Source: Xenorhabdus japonica
Lineage (GTDB): Bacteria; Pseudomonadota; Gammaproteobacteria; Enterobacterales; Enterobacteriaceae
Direction: 5' to 3'
NCBI RefSeq assembly: GCF_900115195.1
Contig: NZ_FOVO01000005.1
Span: 1-64,000 of the forward strand
DNA: 64,000 nucleotides
Below, piece after piece: positions 9,796 through 21,738 of this stretch. The notes under the pieces are model-generated. The model did not search any database and was not told the DNA's origin. It worked only from the letters and a program-made list of their open reading frames with translations. Position 1 is the stretch's first letter, and each line of letters begins with the position of its first letter. The position numbers and the translations under genes are program-made.

Positions 9796-10338
9796 GATCA
9801 ACCCCACCGATTACCGATAAAGCAATAATAGCAGAAGTAGAGCATATAAATCGTTTTAAGGAAAATTTTTATTACTAAATCAGGAATATTTATAACTTGA
9901 TTATTTATTACTTTATGTCATTAATAAGCGTTTACTTCTAGCTCTTGTTTTATAAGCATAAAAGTCACACCCGTTATTTTAAATGGCAACCTGATACCGT
10001 AGCTTTCTGCTAGTCATCCTCCCAACAATGACATTATCGCTGCGAAAAAAGCAACCGATCTCCGTACCATTTCCGTTAGTATCGAATTCATCGGATACAA
10101 TACTGAAATATTTCAATATGATTCCTCCAATTCTATTATTAATTTATCTTTAACATTTAGATATTTTTTCGAAAATATAATTTTATATATTCAGATTAAT
10201 TTTCAACTGTAAATTTTCAGCTTATAGGTTATATGAAATAAATCTTCCTTTTATTATAAAAACACCCCATCAAATTGTTAAAAAATTGTGATTTAAAAAC
10301 AGCTTTAATAGACATTTATAAATTCAGATTATGCCTTC
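9796..10338. other. gene-free AT-rich stretch with a possible remnant
   Basis: No intact gene. On the plus strand around 10003-10212 a stop-to-stop frame reads SHPPNNDIIAAKKATDLRTI and continues SVSIEFIGYNTEIF before degenerating into AT-rich sequence. It has no start codon and may be a gene remnant. I cannot name its family. Confidence 0.3.
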
Positions 10339-10480
10339 TATACCCAATGGATTTCAAGATGCGTCGCGACGGCAAGGGAGCGAATCCCCGGGAGCATAGA
10401 TAATTCTATGTTCATAACAACAGTGACCGGGGTGAGTGAGCGCAGCCAACAAAGAGGCAACTTGAAAGACGAAGGGTATA
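10339..10480. repeat. MITE-like palindromic intergenic repeat
   Basis: 142 bp bounded by inverted ends TATACCCAATGGATTTCAAG and CTTGAAAGACGAAGGGTATA. Inside are GGCAAGGGAGCGAATCCCCG, GGAGCATAGATAA and GACCGGGGTGAGTGAGCGCA. I recall near-identical elements as abundant intergenic repeats in Xenorhabdus and Photorhabdus. It has no coding capacity and the transcript could fold into a long hairpin. A short derivative with the same ends lies at 41915-41975. Confidence 0.85.
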
Positions 10481-10574
10481 ATGATGGTGACGCCATAACC
10501 GATTGTTATTAAATTAAAAGCGTAAAGGTTAAAATTTTTAGCCTAATAAAGTGTAAAAATAGTTGATTGACTTG

Positions 10575-10593
10575 AATAATAACTATTATTATC
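10575..10593. promoter_or_regulatory. candidate Fur box
   Basis: AATAATAACTATTATTATC matches the 19-bp Fur consensus GATAATGATAATCATTATC at 14 positions and is close to palindromic. It lies about 60 bp before the binding-protein gene at 10650, where a promoter would be expected. Iron regulation of that gene is an inference. Confidence 0.55.
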
Positions 10594-10649
10594 TATTTTA
10601 AACTGAAATAATACAAAGACTCTTCAATATGCCCTCCTAAGGAGAAACA

Positions 10650-11786
10650 ATGCCTGCCATTCATTACTCCATAAAATACTTTCTGTCTATGTTATTCATA
10701 TTATTACCATTATATGCTCAAGCCGAAAAAATTATGGTTAAAGATGTCGCAGGGCGTGAAGTGACGGTCAATGCACCTGTTAAACGAGCCATGCTAGCAG
10801 ATAGCCGAGTGGTTATTGCCCTGAATATCCTGCATCCCTCTGAACCTTTGAAAGGCATTGCAGCGTGGGATAATGCACTGGAGAAAAAAGCCCCTGATCT
10901 TGCAACAGCTTATGAAAAGAAATTTCCTCTGTTAAAAAAAATCCCGGTCTTCCCTAATCCTTATACCAGTGATTTCAGCGTCGAAAAAGCCATGACTTAT
11001 CATCCTGATATGGTTATTTTCGATATTGGTTTGAAACCAAAACTGGATAGCAGCAATACAATTAACTTATTGGAGAAAATAGGTATTCCTGTCATTTTCA
11101 TCGATTTTCGCCAACACCCTTTAGCCAATACTGTTCCCAGTATGAGATTATTAGGCAAAGTCTTCAGACAGGAAGAAAATGCCAACAAATTCATTCAGTT
11201 TTATGAAAATCGTCTATCCATGATTACTAAACGTATTGCGGCATTATCCTCTAAGCAAATCCCCAGCGTTTTTATTGAACGCCATGCAGGAATGTTAGGT
11301 GCTGAAGATTGTTGCAATACTTTTGCCAGCAATAATTTCGGCGAGTTTGTTACTGCCGCAGGCGGTGATAATATAGGTAGCAAATGGTTTTCAGGTATGG
11401 GAGGAAAAATTAATGAAGAGCAATTATTGGCTACTAATCCCGATTATTATCTGATGACGGTGGCAGATTGGGACACTGTTCATTCAAACAGCCAATCTGT
11501 TCCATTAGGTTATACTGGTGATCTGACAACATCCGAAAAACGTTTCCAAAAATTACTCTCTCGCCCCAAGCTGAAAGTTCTGAAATCGTATCGTGAAAAA
11601 CACGTTATGGCTATTTATCATCAATATTATGATACTCCATTTAATATTATTGCTGTAGAAGCCATTGCAAAGTGGTTACATCCCGAACTTTTCAAAGATA
11701 TTGACCCTCAAGCTGATAATATTTATGTCCATAAAACATTTACCGCACTTGATGGCAGTGGTGCTTTCTGGATAACCGCAAAATAA
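10650..11786 (+). CDS. periplasmic ABC-transporter substrate-binding protein, siderophore/cobalamin type
   Basis: 378 residues. A Sec signal peptide covers about residues 1-25 (KYFLSMLFILLPLYAQA, cleavage after AQA). The mature protein begins with KIMVKDVAGREVTVNAPVKR, the typical start of the FecB/BtuF/TroA-like binding proteins, followed by a first lobe with YHPDMVIFDIG, a long linking helix around QEENANKFIQFYENRL and a second lobe with ATNPDYYLMTVADW. The family delivers ferric siderophores, haem or cobalamin to an inner-membrane importer, but no permease or ATPase gene is adjacent, so it must use distant partners. An AAGGAG site lies before the ATG and a Fur-box candidate further upstream. 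The substrate cannot be assigned. Confidence 0.8.
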   Translation: MPAIHYSIKYFLSMLFILLPLYAQAEKIMVKDVAGREVTVNAPVKRAMLADSRVVIALNILHPSEPLKGIAAWDNALEKKAPDLATAYEKKFPLLKKIPVFPNPYTSDFSVEKAMTYHPDMVIFDIGLKPKLDSSNTINLLEKIGIPVIFIDFRQHPLANTVPSMRLLGKVFRQEENANKFIQFYENRLSMITKRIAALSSKQIPSVFIERHAGMLGAEDCCNTFASNNFGEFVTAAGGDNIGSKWFSGMGGKINEEQLLATNPDYYLMTVADWDTVHSNSQSVPLGYTGDLTTSEKRFQKLLSRPKLKVLKSYREKHVMAIYHQYYDTPFNIIAVEAIAKWLHPELFKDIDPQADNIYVHKTFTALDGSGAFWITAK

Positions 11787-11800
11787 TTTTTATCCTGAAT

Positions 11801-11819
11801 CCCACTCATTTTGAGTGGG
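11801..11819 (+). terminator. hairpin terminator after binding-protein gene
   Basis: CCCACTCA-TTT-TGAGTGGG, a perfect 8-bp stem 14 bases after the stop codon. The downstream T-run is weak. Confidence 0.65.
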
Positions 11820-11854
11820 TATTCTCGTTATTTATTTTAGATCGTTATTTATTT

Positions 11855-11949
11855 TGGTATAGACATACCATCATGGAAATAAATCACAGTCGGAAAAAAT
11901 TCATTTATATAGTTGTTTTACCTATTAAGAATTGTTTTATCTATTAAGG
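11855..11949. promoter_or_regulatory. operator-like repeats upstream of aldehyde dehydrogenase
   Basis: The 256-bp gap before the aldehyde dehydrogenase contains a short palindrome TGGTATAGACATACCA (11855-11870) and two near-identical 18-mers, TTGTTTTACCTATTAAGA (11913-11930) and TTGTTTTATCTATTAAGG (11932-11949), spaced by 19 bp. Such phased direct repeats often bind a regulator. No regulator gene is adjacent. Confidence 0.4.
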
Positions 11950-12075
11950 TTTATATTTATTGATATAGAACTGTTATATTTTATTTCAACTTCAGTGAAA
12001 ATTAAGAATTAACCGGATAATCACCTTCAAATATATATCCTAGTATACTTAAAATCAAAATATCCGGAGAATATA

Positions 12076-13560
12076 ATGAAAAAACTACATAATATTGAGA
12101 AAGAATTATTGCCTTGTAAATCTTATAAGATGTTGATTAATGGTGAATGGGTTGATAGTGTTTCAAAAAATACGCTGCAAAGCTACAACCCTGCAACAGG
12201 TGAATTACTGACAGAATATGCAGCAGGTAATGTCGAAGATGTTGAGCTTGCTGTCAAGGCTGCTCAAAAAGCCCTGCCAGCATGGGGTAAAACCTCCGCG
12301 TCTGAAAGACAATCTCTATTATTGAAAATTGCCGACCTGCTGGAAGCAGAAGCTGAGCGCTTTATCGTCCTTGAGGCTCTAGATGGTGGTAAAACTCAAA
12401 CCCTGTGCCGTCATTTTGATATTCCTTTTTCTGTTGATCATTTCCGCTATTTTGCCGGGGTTATCCGTGCTCATTCTGATGCTAGTGATGTCATCGATAA
12501 CGACACACTGAGCTTAGTAATCAGAGAACCCATTGGTGTGGTAGGGCAGATCATTCCCTGGAATTTCCCGTTATTGATGGCGGCTTGGAAACTCGCACCT
12601 GCTCTTGCTGCCGGTAATACTATTGTTATTAATCCTGCAAGCTTAACCCCAATAACTCTACTCGAATTGGGGCGTATCATGAGTCAAGTTCTGCCACCGG
12701 GCGTTGTCAATATTGTCACGGGGCGTGGTTCAGTTGTGGGTCAAGCGATCCTCGACCATGAAGGCATTGACAAGGTAGCCTTTACCGGCTCAACTGAAAT
12801 CGGCTACAACGTTGCCGCAGCAGCAGCGAAAAGACTCATTCCTGCAACTCTGGAATTGGGCGGTAAATCTGCCAATATCGTCTTCCCTGATGCCAATATG
12901 AAAAAGGCAATCAAATATGCTGCTAATGCTATTTTGCTGAATCAAGGGCAAGCCTGTGAATCCGGTGCCCGTCTGTTCCTGCATAAAGATATTCACGATA
13001 ACTTCCTGAATTCACTGAAAACTGTGTTTGAATCAGTCAAGGTGGGAGACCCCATGCTGGCAGAAACAGAAATGGGCAGCCAGGTTAGTGAAGAGCAGAT
13101 GAATACTATTTTGAGTTACATCGACCTTGCCAAACAGGAAGGTGCAACCATCCTGACAGGTGGAAAACGCATGACAGGAGCGGGATATGATGATGGTTTC
13201 TTTATCCAGCCGACAATTCTTGCCAATGTGACTAATAATATGCGGGTTGCGCAGGAAGAAATTTTCGGGCCAGTGCTATGTGTCATTCCATTCAGCAATG
13301 AAGAAGACGTTATCGAAATGGCCAATGATTCCGAATATGGTCTGGCAGGTGCGGTATGGACGCAAGATATTAATCGTGCTCTTCGTGTAGCGAAAGCGGT
13401 AAAAACAGGCCGTATGTGGATCAATACCTATCACGAGCTGCCCGCCCACGCTCCTTTCGGAGGCTACAAGAAATCAGGACTTGGGCGCGAAACCCATAAG
13501 ATGATGCTGGATGCTTACACTGAAGTGAAAAACATCTATATCAGTACTAAAGAAGACTAA
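12076..13560 (+). CDS. NAD(P)-dependent aldehyde dehydrogenase
   Basis: 494 residues, normal ALDH length. Oxidises an aldehyde to the acid. Visible signatures: PWNFPLLMAAWKLAPALAAG in the cofactor domain, FTGSTEIG as the nucleotide-binding loop, the general-base glutamate in TLELGGKSAN, the catalytic cysteine in NQGQACESGARLF, and EEIFGPVL near the C-terminus. The usual cofactor-contacting lysine of the KPAE motif is Asn here (INPASLTP), as in a DhaS/AldA-like subgroup where Gln is also seen. The exact substrate is unknown. The start ATG follows CCGGAGA. It is monocistronic with its own terminator and faces the DASS transporter convergently. Confidence 0.9.
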   Translation: MKKLHNIEKELLPCKSYKMLINGEWVDSVSKNTLQSYNPATGELLTEYAAGNVEDVELAVKAAQKALPAWGKTSASERQSLLLKIADLLEAEAERFIVLEALDGGKTQTLCRHFDIPFSVDHFRYFAGVIRAHSDASDVIDNDTLSLVIREPIGVVGQIIPWNFPLLMAAWKLAPALAAGNTIVINPASLTPITLLELGRIMSQVLPPGVVNIVTGRGSVVGQAILDHEGIDKVAFTGSTEIGYNVAAAAAKRLIPATLELGGKSANIVFPDANMKKAIKYAANAILLNQGQACESGARLFLHKDIHDNFLNSLKTVFESVKVGDPMLAETEMGSQVSEEQMNTILSYIDLAKQEGATILTGGKRMTGAGYDDGFFIQPTILANVTNNMRVAQEEIFGPVLCVIPFSNEEDVIEMANDSEYGLAGAVWTQDINRALRVAKAVKTGRMWINTYHELPAHAPFGGYKKSGLGRETHKMMLDAYTEVKNIYISTKED

Positions 13561-13566
13561 AAAAAC

Positions 13567-13592
13567 AATCGCCACCCTTGTAGGTGGCGATT
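13567..13592. terminator. terminator between ALDH and DASS transporter
   Basis: AATCGCCACC...GGTGGCGATT, a strong 10-bp stem with a short loop, preceded by an A-run after the ALDH stop codon. It lies between convergent genes and may act both ways. Confidence 0.8.
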
Positions 13593-13615
13593 CTCACATG
13601 ATTTTATTCCAATTA

Positions 13616-15001
13616 TTACATCCAGAAGAACCAGGCAACCACAGAAATAATGGCAATACATGCCAAGTTCAACACCATACCCACTTTGACCATTTCTATT
13701 TGTTTGATATAGCCGGAACCATAGACAATCGCGTTAGGTGGGGTTGCTACAGGCAACATAAATGCACAGGATGCACCGATACCAATTATCATGGTTAAAG
13801 CCATAACTGGCATTCCCAAAGCTTCTGCAACTGTGGCAAAAATAGGCACAAGTAACGCAGCACTCGCGGTGTTACTGGTGAATTCTGTCAGGAAGATAAT
13901 AAACGCAGTAACCGCAATGATGATCACAAACCAAGGGCTTGCACCAAAAGCTGTGGCCATGCCATTCGCCATAACTTCACTGGCACCAGAATTTTTCAAG
14001 ACAGCACTCAGTGTCAGACCACCACCGAATAGCATCAACACGCCCCATTCTGTATTATTTTGAATCTGTGACCATGTTGATACACCAGTGATACCAATCA
14101 GAATCGCAGCACTCACTGCAATAATCGTATCCAGATCTTTGACACCGCCCAGAGCATCACTGATCAATGAACTGAAAATCCAGCATACTACTGTTAACAG
14201 GAAGATAGTCATGGCAATAACACGCTTACCATTCCATTCCAAATGTTCCAATTCCAGATCAAATTTGTGATTTAGATTTGGACGCAGCATGATGTACATT
14301 ATCCCAACCATAACAGGCAACAGAATAATCACCATTGGCACGCCGTACTTCATCCATGTAAAGAAATCCATACCCAGCTGTGCGGCAGCAATGGCATTTG
14401 GCGGACTGCCTACCAACGTCCCCAAACCACCAATACTGGCGCTGTATGCAACCCCTAACAGTACAAATACAAAGGTATTGCGTTCAGTGCGAACATCCAG
14501 ATTTGCCAGAATACCAAGGATGAGTGGCAACATCATTGCTGCAGTTGCAGTATTGCTGATCCACATGGAAAGTAGCGCAGTAATACCAAATATCAGCAAT
14601 ACCGCCACAGATAAGCGCCCGCGGGCAATCATCAGCAAACGATTAGCTATCAACCTGTCCAGACCTTGGATATGCAGCGCCGTTGCTAGAGCAAAGCCAC
14701 CAAAGAACAGAAAGATTATCGGGTTTGCGAAAGATTTCAGCGCGTCACCGGTATTCAGCAATCCCATACCAACAGCCAGAATAGGAATACACAGTGCAGT
14801 AATGGTGACGTGAATGGCTTCCGTTAACCATAACACACCAACAAATGCCAGTAATGCCAAGCCTGCATTCGCTTTTTCTCCATAAGGCAAAAACTTAAGC
14901 AATGCTACAAGCAAGATGATATCCAGCGCGAGAATAATTAAGCCTCTTTTATTTGAGGGTGTAGGCCCAACCGCTGGGGTTAAAGATTCAGAAGCGTCCA
15001 T
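13616..15001 (-). CDS. DASS-family (SLC13) anion:sodium symporter
   Basis: 461 residues, inner-membrane protein with around a dozen hydrophobic segments. The two diagnostic Ser-Asn-Thr motifs are intact: SNTATAAMMLP in the first half and SNTASAALLVP in the second, each at a re-entrant hairpin that binds Na+ and dicarboxylate or sulfate. GTLVGSPPNAIA and ATPPNAIVYGSG are further family markers. Members carry C4-dicarboxylates, citrate or sulfate into the cell; sequence alone does not tell which. ATG 15001 has GGAG seven bases upstream, so the in-frame TTG at 15019 is not preferred. The gene lies downstream of eno on the same strand but separated by a terminator and over 300 bp. Confidence 0.9.
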   Translation of the reverse strand: MDASESLTPAVGPTPSNKRGLIILALDIILLVALLKFLPYGEKANAGLALLAFVGVLWLTEAIHVTITALCIPILAVGMGLLNTGDALKSFANPIIFLFFGGFALATALHIQGLDRLIANRLLMIARGRLSVAVLLIFGITALLSMWISNTATAAMMLPLILGILANLDVRTERNTFVFVLLGVAYSASIGGLGTLVGSPPNAIAAAQLGMDFFTWMKYGVPMVIILLPVMVGIMYIMLRPNLNHKFDLELEHLEWNGKRVIAMTIFLLTVVCWIFSSLISDALGGVKDLDTIIAVSAAILIGITGVSTWSQIQNNTEWGVLMLFGGGLTLSAVLKNSGASEVMANGMATAFGASPWFVIIIAVTAFIIFLTEFTSNTASAALLVPIFATVAEALGMPVMALTMIIGIGASCAFMLPVATPPNAIVYGSGYIKQIEMVKVGMVLNLACIAIISVVAWFFWM

Positions 15002-15280
15002 GAAGACTCCATAAAACAATGAAACATAACTCTGTAATGTAAAAAAGAATAATTAATGAATCATTGCTATAAATGTTAAAGAATTACATTACATGTGAAA
15101 TAATAAGGAGTATTAACAAGGAAGAAAATATGAGTTACATAATTTTGGGATCTAATACGTGGGATTTGTTAATTTATTAATAAATAGTTCAGAAAAGGAA
15201 CAGGACTTTTGTTGTCATATCACACTTTTGTACTGTTACGGTGTAAATAATCACCATAAGAAATAAAATTTTCTTTTATT

Positions 15281-15312
15281 AAAAAGGCGAAAAAGTATAC
15301 TCCCTTTCGCCT
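15281..15312 (-). terminator. rho-independent terminator of eno
   Basis: On the minus strand AGGCGAAA...TTTCGCCT forms a stem followed by TTTTTAATAAAAG, 43-74 bases after the eno stop. The rest of the 353-bp DASS-eno gap shows no gene. Confidence 0.75.
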
Positions 15313-15354
15313 AAACATAAATAATATTTATTTTTTAGAGGAAACAGTCGACAA

Positions 15355-16701
<1,347 letters not shown>

Positions 16702-16756
16702 CTAAAGCGATTATGTTAAAAGCGATTAGCTTAACTCCAATCCATTGCCCCATATC

Positions 16757-18457
<1,701 letters not shown>

Positions 18458-18654
18458 CTAACCTTAATTTCGCTACAAACCATCTAAACAGGGTAAAGTG
18501 CCACATAATCAGCAACCCCCAGAAAAAACCACACTTCTTTCTCTTTAAATTCATTGAGTTATTAGTATGAAATTTTTTCACACAACTTAGGTTATTCAGC
18601 CATTTAATTGACATCCTTCTCACTATTTCCGTATATTTTTGCGTGATTGCAGCG

Positions 18655-19446
18655 CTATACCTTCTGATTTTTCACCCGCTGCCACATTTCTTCCATCTCA
18701 TCCATTGTAGCAGTTTCCAATGACAAGCCTTTGTCTAGGATCAGTTTTTCGACATTGCGGAAACGGTTTTCAAATTTTTGACAGGCTTTTTGTAGTGCCA
18801 TCTCCGGTTTATGCCCCAAATGACGGGATAAATTGACTACCGAAAACAGCAAATCACCCACTTCTTCTTCCAATCGGTCTTTATCAACCACCGCTTGCTT
18901 CGCTTCGTCCATTACTTCATCAATTTCTTCGTAGACTTTGTCCAGCACTGGCCCAAGTGTATCCCAATCAAAACCCACCGAAGCACAGCGCTTCTGGATC
19001 TTATAGGCTTTCATTAGAGCCGGCAGGCTGGCAGGAATATCGTCCAGCACTGAATGCTGATTTTTTTCTGCCCTTTCTGCGGTTTTGCGCTGTTCCCAAC
19101 TTCCTATCGCCTCTTCGCTGCTGATACCTGCTTGCTGATTGAAAATATGGGGATGGCGGCGTTCCAGTTTGTCACACACCGTCTCACAGATATCGTCAAA
19201 ATCGAATTGTTGCTGCTCTTGAGCCATTTGGGCATAAAACACGATATGAAACAGCAAATCCCCCAATTCTTCTTTCAGGGCGTTAGCATCATTGCGCTCA
19301 ATCGCATCGAGCACTTCATAAGTTTCTTCCAGCGTATAAGGGGCAATCATCGCAGAGGTTTGTACTTTGTCCCAGGGACAGCCGTTCTGGGGATGGCGCA
19401 ACTGCGCCATAATCCCCTTCAGTCGTTCAATAGAGATAGGTTTCAT
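18655..19446 (-). CDS. mazG: nucleoside triphosphate pyrophosphohydrolase MazG
   Basis: Hydrolyses NTPs to NMP and pyrophosphate and in E. coli moderates the stringent response. The tandem MazG domains are visible: NGCPWDKVQT and LEETYEVLDAIE...EELGDLLFHIVFYAQMA in the first half, and VYEEIDEVMDEAKQA...EEVGDLLFSVVNLSRHLG in the second. ATG 19446 gives MKPISIERLKGIMAQLRH, which aligns with the E. coli start; the frame extends to a TTG at 19467. It lies 45 bp after relA. In E. coli the mazEF toxin-antitoxin genes sit between them; here they are absent. Confidence 0.95.
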   Translation of the reverse strand: MKPISIERLKGIMAQLRHPQNGCPWDKVQTSAMIAPYTLEETYEVLDAIERNDANALKEELGDLLFHIVFYAQMAQEQQQFDFDDICETVCDKLERRHPHIFNQQAGISSEEAIGSWEQRKTAERAEKNQHSVLDDIPASLPALMKAYKIQKRCASVGFDWDTLGPVLDKVYEEIDEVMDEAKQAVVDKDRLEEEVGDLLFSVVNLSRHLGHKPEMALQKACQKFENRFRNVEKLILDKGLSLETATMDEMEEMWQRVKNQKV

Positions 19447-19491
19447 CTTAATCCATGCTTTAATCAATTATTGCTTTAATTACTGCTTTAC

Positions 19492-21729
19492 TCAGTTACC
19501 GTGCAAACGTCTGGCTTCAATCACATCAGGTAACTGATTGAGCTTAGCCAATACCCGCCCAAGCACTTGCAAGTTATAAATCTCAATGTTCATATCAATG
19601 GTCGCAAGCTGTTGCTTAACATCACTGCGGCTACTGACGCCCAATACATTGACTTTTTCATTGGCGAGGATGGTCGTGATATCACGCAATAATCCACTGC
19701 GATCATTGGCAAGGACTCTTACCACAAGTGAATAGCCCGTGGAATAACTCTCACCCCATACCGCTTCGACTATCCGCTCCGGTGAACTAGCTTCAAGCTC
19801 CGCCAGTTGATCACAATCAGCACGGTGAATGGAGATTCCCCGCCCACGAGTAATGAATCCAATGATTTCATCACCAGGGATAGGCTGACAGCAACGAGCA
19901 ATGTGGTGCATTAAGTTGCCAACCCCCTCAACGACAATACAGCCATTATCTTTGCTTGTATTGCGTGGTGTATAGGTTTTGTTCTCCAGATTGCGAAGCG
20001 CTTCGCGATCCTCTTCTTCTGCTGTGGTTTTGTTGAATTTGTTTTGCAGGAAGTTTGTTAACTGATGGATGCGGATATCACCGACACCAATGCCTGCCAG
20101 CACTTCTTCCAGCGAATGGACGTTATAACGGGCAATCAGTTCTTTTTCCGCTTCCTTGACCGTGATACCTAAATGTGCCAATTCATTGTCCAGCATTTGG
20201 CGACCCGCAATGATGTTTTTGTCACGATCTTGCTTGCGGAACCAGTTGTGGATTTTCGCGCGTCCACGGCTGGTCGTCACATAACCGAGGTTAGGATTCA
20301 ACCAGTCACGGCTTGGGTTAGGCTGCTTTTGAGTGATGATTTCAATCTGATCGCCCATCTTAAGCTGATAGCTGAACGGTACAATACGTCCGCCAATTTT
20401 TGCCCCAATACAGCGATGACCGACATCACTGTGAATATGATAAGCAAAATCCAACGGCGTAGAGCCAATTGGCAAATCAATGACATCCCCTTTTGGCGTA
20501 AAGACATAAACGCGATCATCAAATACCTGACTGCGCACTTCATCCAGCATCTCGCCGGTATCCGCCATTTCCTCCTGCCATGCGATCAATTTTCGCAGCC
20601 ATGCAATACGGCTTTCATAACTGCCGGATTTACCACCGCCAACCGCAGTGCCTTCTTTATATTTCCAATGCGCCGCTATTCCAAGTTCCGCATCATCATG
20701 CATCTGACGAGTACGGATTTGGATTTCAAGAGTTTTACCGTTCGGTCCCAAGACAACGGTATGAATGGATTGATAACCATTCGGTTTCGGATTGGCAACG
20801 TAATCATCGAATTCATCCGGCAAATGACGATAGTGAGTATGTACTATCCCCAATGCTGCGTAGCAATCCTGCAAACGATCGACGACAATCCGCACAGCAC
20901 GCACATCAAATAATTCATCAAAGGCCAGAGATTTCTTCTGCATTTTGCGCCAAATGCTGTAAATGTGCTTCGGACGCCCATAAATTTCAACGCTGATCCC
21001 TTCTTTCAGCATGTAATTACGCATTTTTGTCACAAATTTTTCGATATATTGTTCACGATCAATTCGGCGCTCATGCAGCAACTTGGCAATTTTCTTATAT
21101 TCATCGGGATGCAGGTAACGGAAACAAAAATCTTCCAGTTCCCATTTTAGCTGCCCAATTCCCAGCCGATTAGCAAGGGGAGCATAGATATTGGAACACT
21201 CTTTGGCTGCCAGCACTCGCTCATCTTCACTGGCATCTTTCACTTCCCGCAAGTGGGCAATGCGTTCTGCCAGCTTGATAATCACACAGCGAAAATCTTC
21301 CACCATCGCCAGCAGCATCCGACGAACATTATCAACCTGTGCCGAACAAGTAGAGTCAGTATGAGTGGCTTTCAGTTGGCGAATGGCGTCCATTTCCAAT
21401 ACACCATTCACCAAATTCGTGATGGTCTTACCAAATGTTTCTGTCACTGTTTCGCTATCGAGTAGCTTAGCATCAAGGATGGGAAAGAGCAGCGCAGCGC
21501 GCATACTGTCATTATCCATGCTCAATGTGGACAGGATCTCCACCATTTCCACACCGCGCCATAACAACAGTTCCGCATCGGGGTGACCTTGGACTTTTTC
21601 GTGACAGTATTGCCAGGTTTTGACCAATTTTTCACTGGATTGTGGGTTAGTGATGTTTAAACTTGCGATCCACTTATCAACAGCAAATTCACCTGCCGGT
21701 GTGAGATGCGCACTTCTTACCGCAACCAT
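19492..21729 (-). CDS. relA: GTP pyrophosphokinase, (p)ppGpp synthetase I
   Basis: Ribosome-associated alarmone synthetase of the stringent response. 745 residues, one more than E. coli. Domains in order: degenerate HD hydrolase-like region (about 30-180), synthetase with YGRPKHIYSIWRKMQKK and NPKPNGYQSIHTVV, TGS domain starting VYVFTPKGDVIDLP, the zinc-finger region with ARCCQPIPGDEI, and a C-terminal ACT domain (LVVRVLANDRSGLLRDIT). N-terminus MVAVRSAHLTPAGEF matches the family and GGGAG precedes the ATG. It follows rlmD closely on the same strand. Confidence 0.97.
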   Translation of the reverse strand: MVAVRSAHLTPAGEFAVDKWIASLNITNPQSSEKLVKTWQYCHEKVQGHPDAELLLWRGVEMVEILSTLSMDNDSMRAALLFPILDAKLLDSETVTETFGKTITNLVNGVLEMDAIRQLKATHTDSTCSAQVDNVRRMLLAMVEDFRCVIIKLAERIAHLREVKDASEDERVLAAKECSNIYAPLANRLGIGQLKWELEDFCFRYLHPDEYKKIAKLLHERRIDREQYIEKFVTKMRNYMLKEGISVEIYGRPKHIYSIWRKMQKKSLAFDELFDVRAVRIVVDRLQDCYAALGIVHTHYRHLPDEFDDYVANPKPNGYQSIHTVVLGPNGKTLEIQIRTRQMHDDAELGIAAHWKYKEGTAVGGGKSGSYESRIAWLRKLIAWQEEMADTGEMLDEVRSQVFDDRVYVFTPKGDVIDLPIGSTPLDFAYHIHSDVGHRCIGAKIGGRIVPFSYQLKMGDQIEIITQKQPNPSRDWLNPNLGYVTTSRGRAKIHNWFRKQDRDKNIIAGRQMLDNELAHLGITVKEAEKELIARYNVHSLEEVLAGIGVGDIRIHQLTNFLQNKFNKTTAEEEDREALRNLENKTYTPRNTSKDNGCIVVEGVGNLMHHIARCCQPIPGDEIIGFITRGRGISIHRADCDQLAELEASSPERIVEAVWGESYSTGYSLVVRVLANDRSGLLRDITTILANEKVNVLGVSSRSDVKQQLATIDMNIEIYNLQVLGRVLAKLNQLPDVIEARRLHGN

Positions 21730-21738
21730 AATTTCTCC

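Noticed and set aside
10003-10212. Protein-like frame with AAKKATDLRTISVSIEFIG
   Set aside because: No start codon, bounded by stops, and no family recognised. Mentioned within the intergenic entry only.
15190-15240. Possible CRP site upstream of the DASS transporter (TGTTG...TCACA)
   Set aside because: The half-site spacing is 5 instead of 6 bp and one half is poor.
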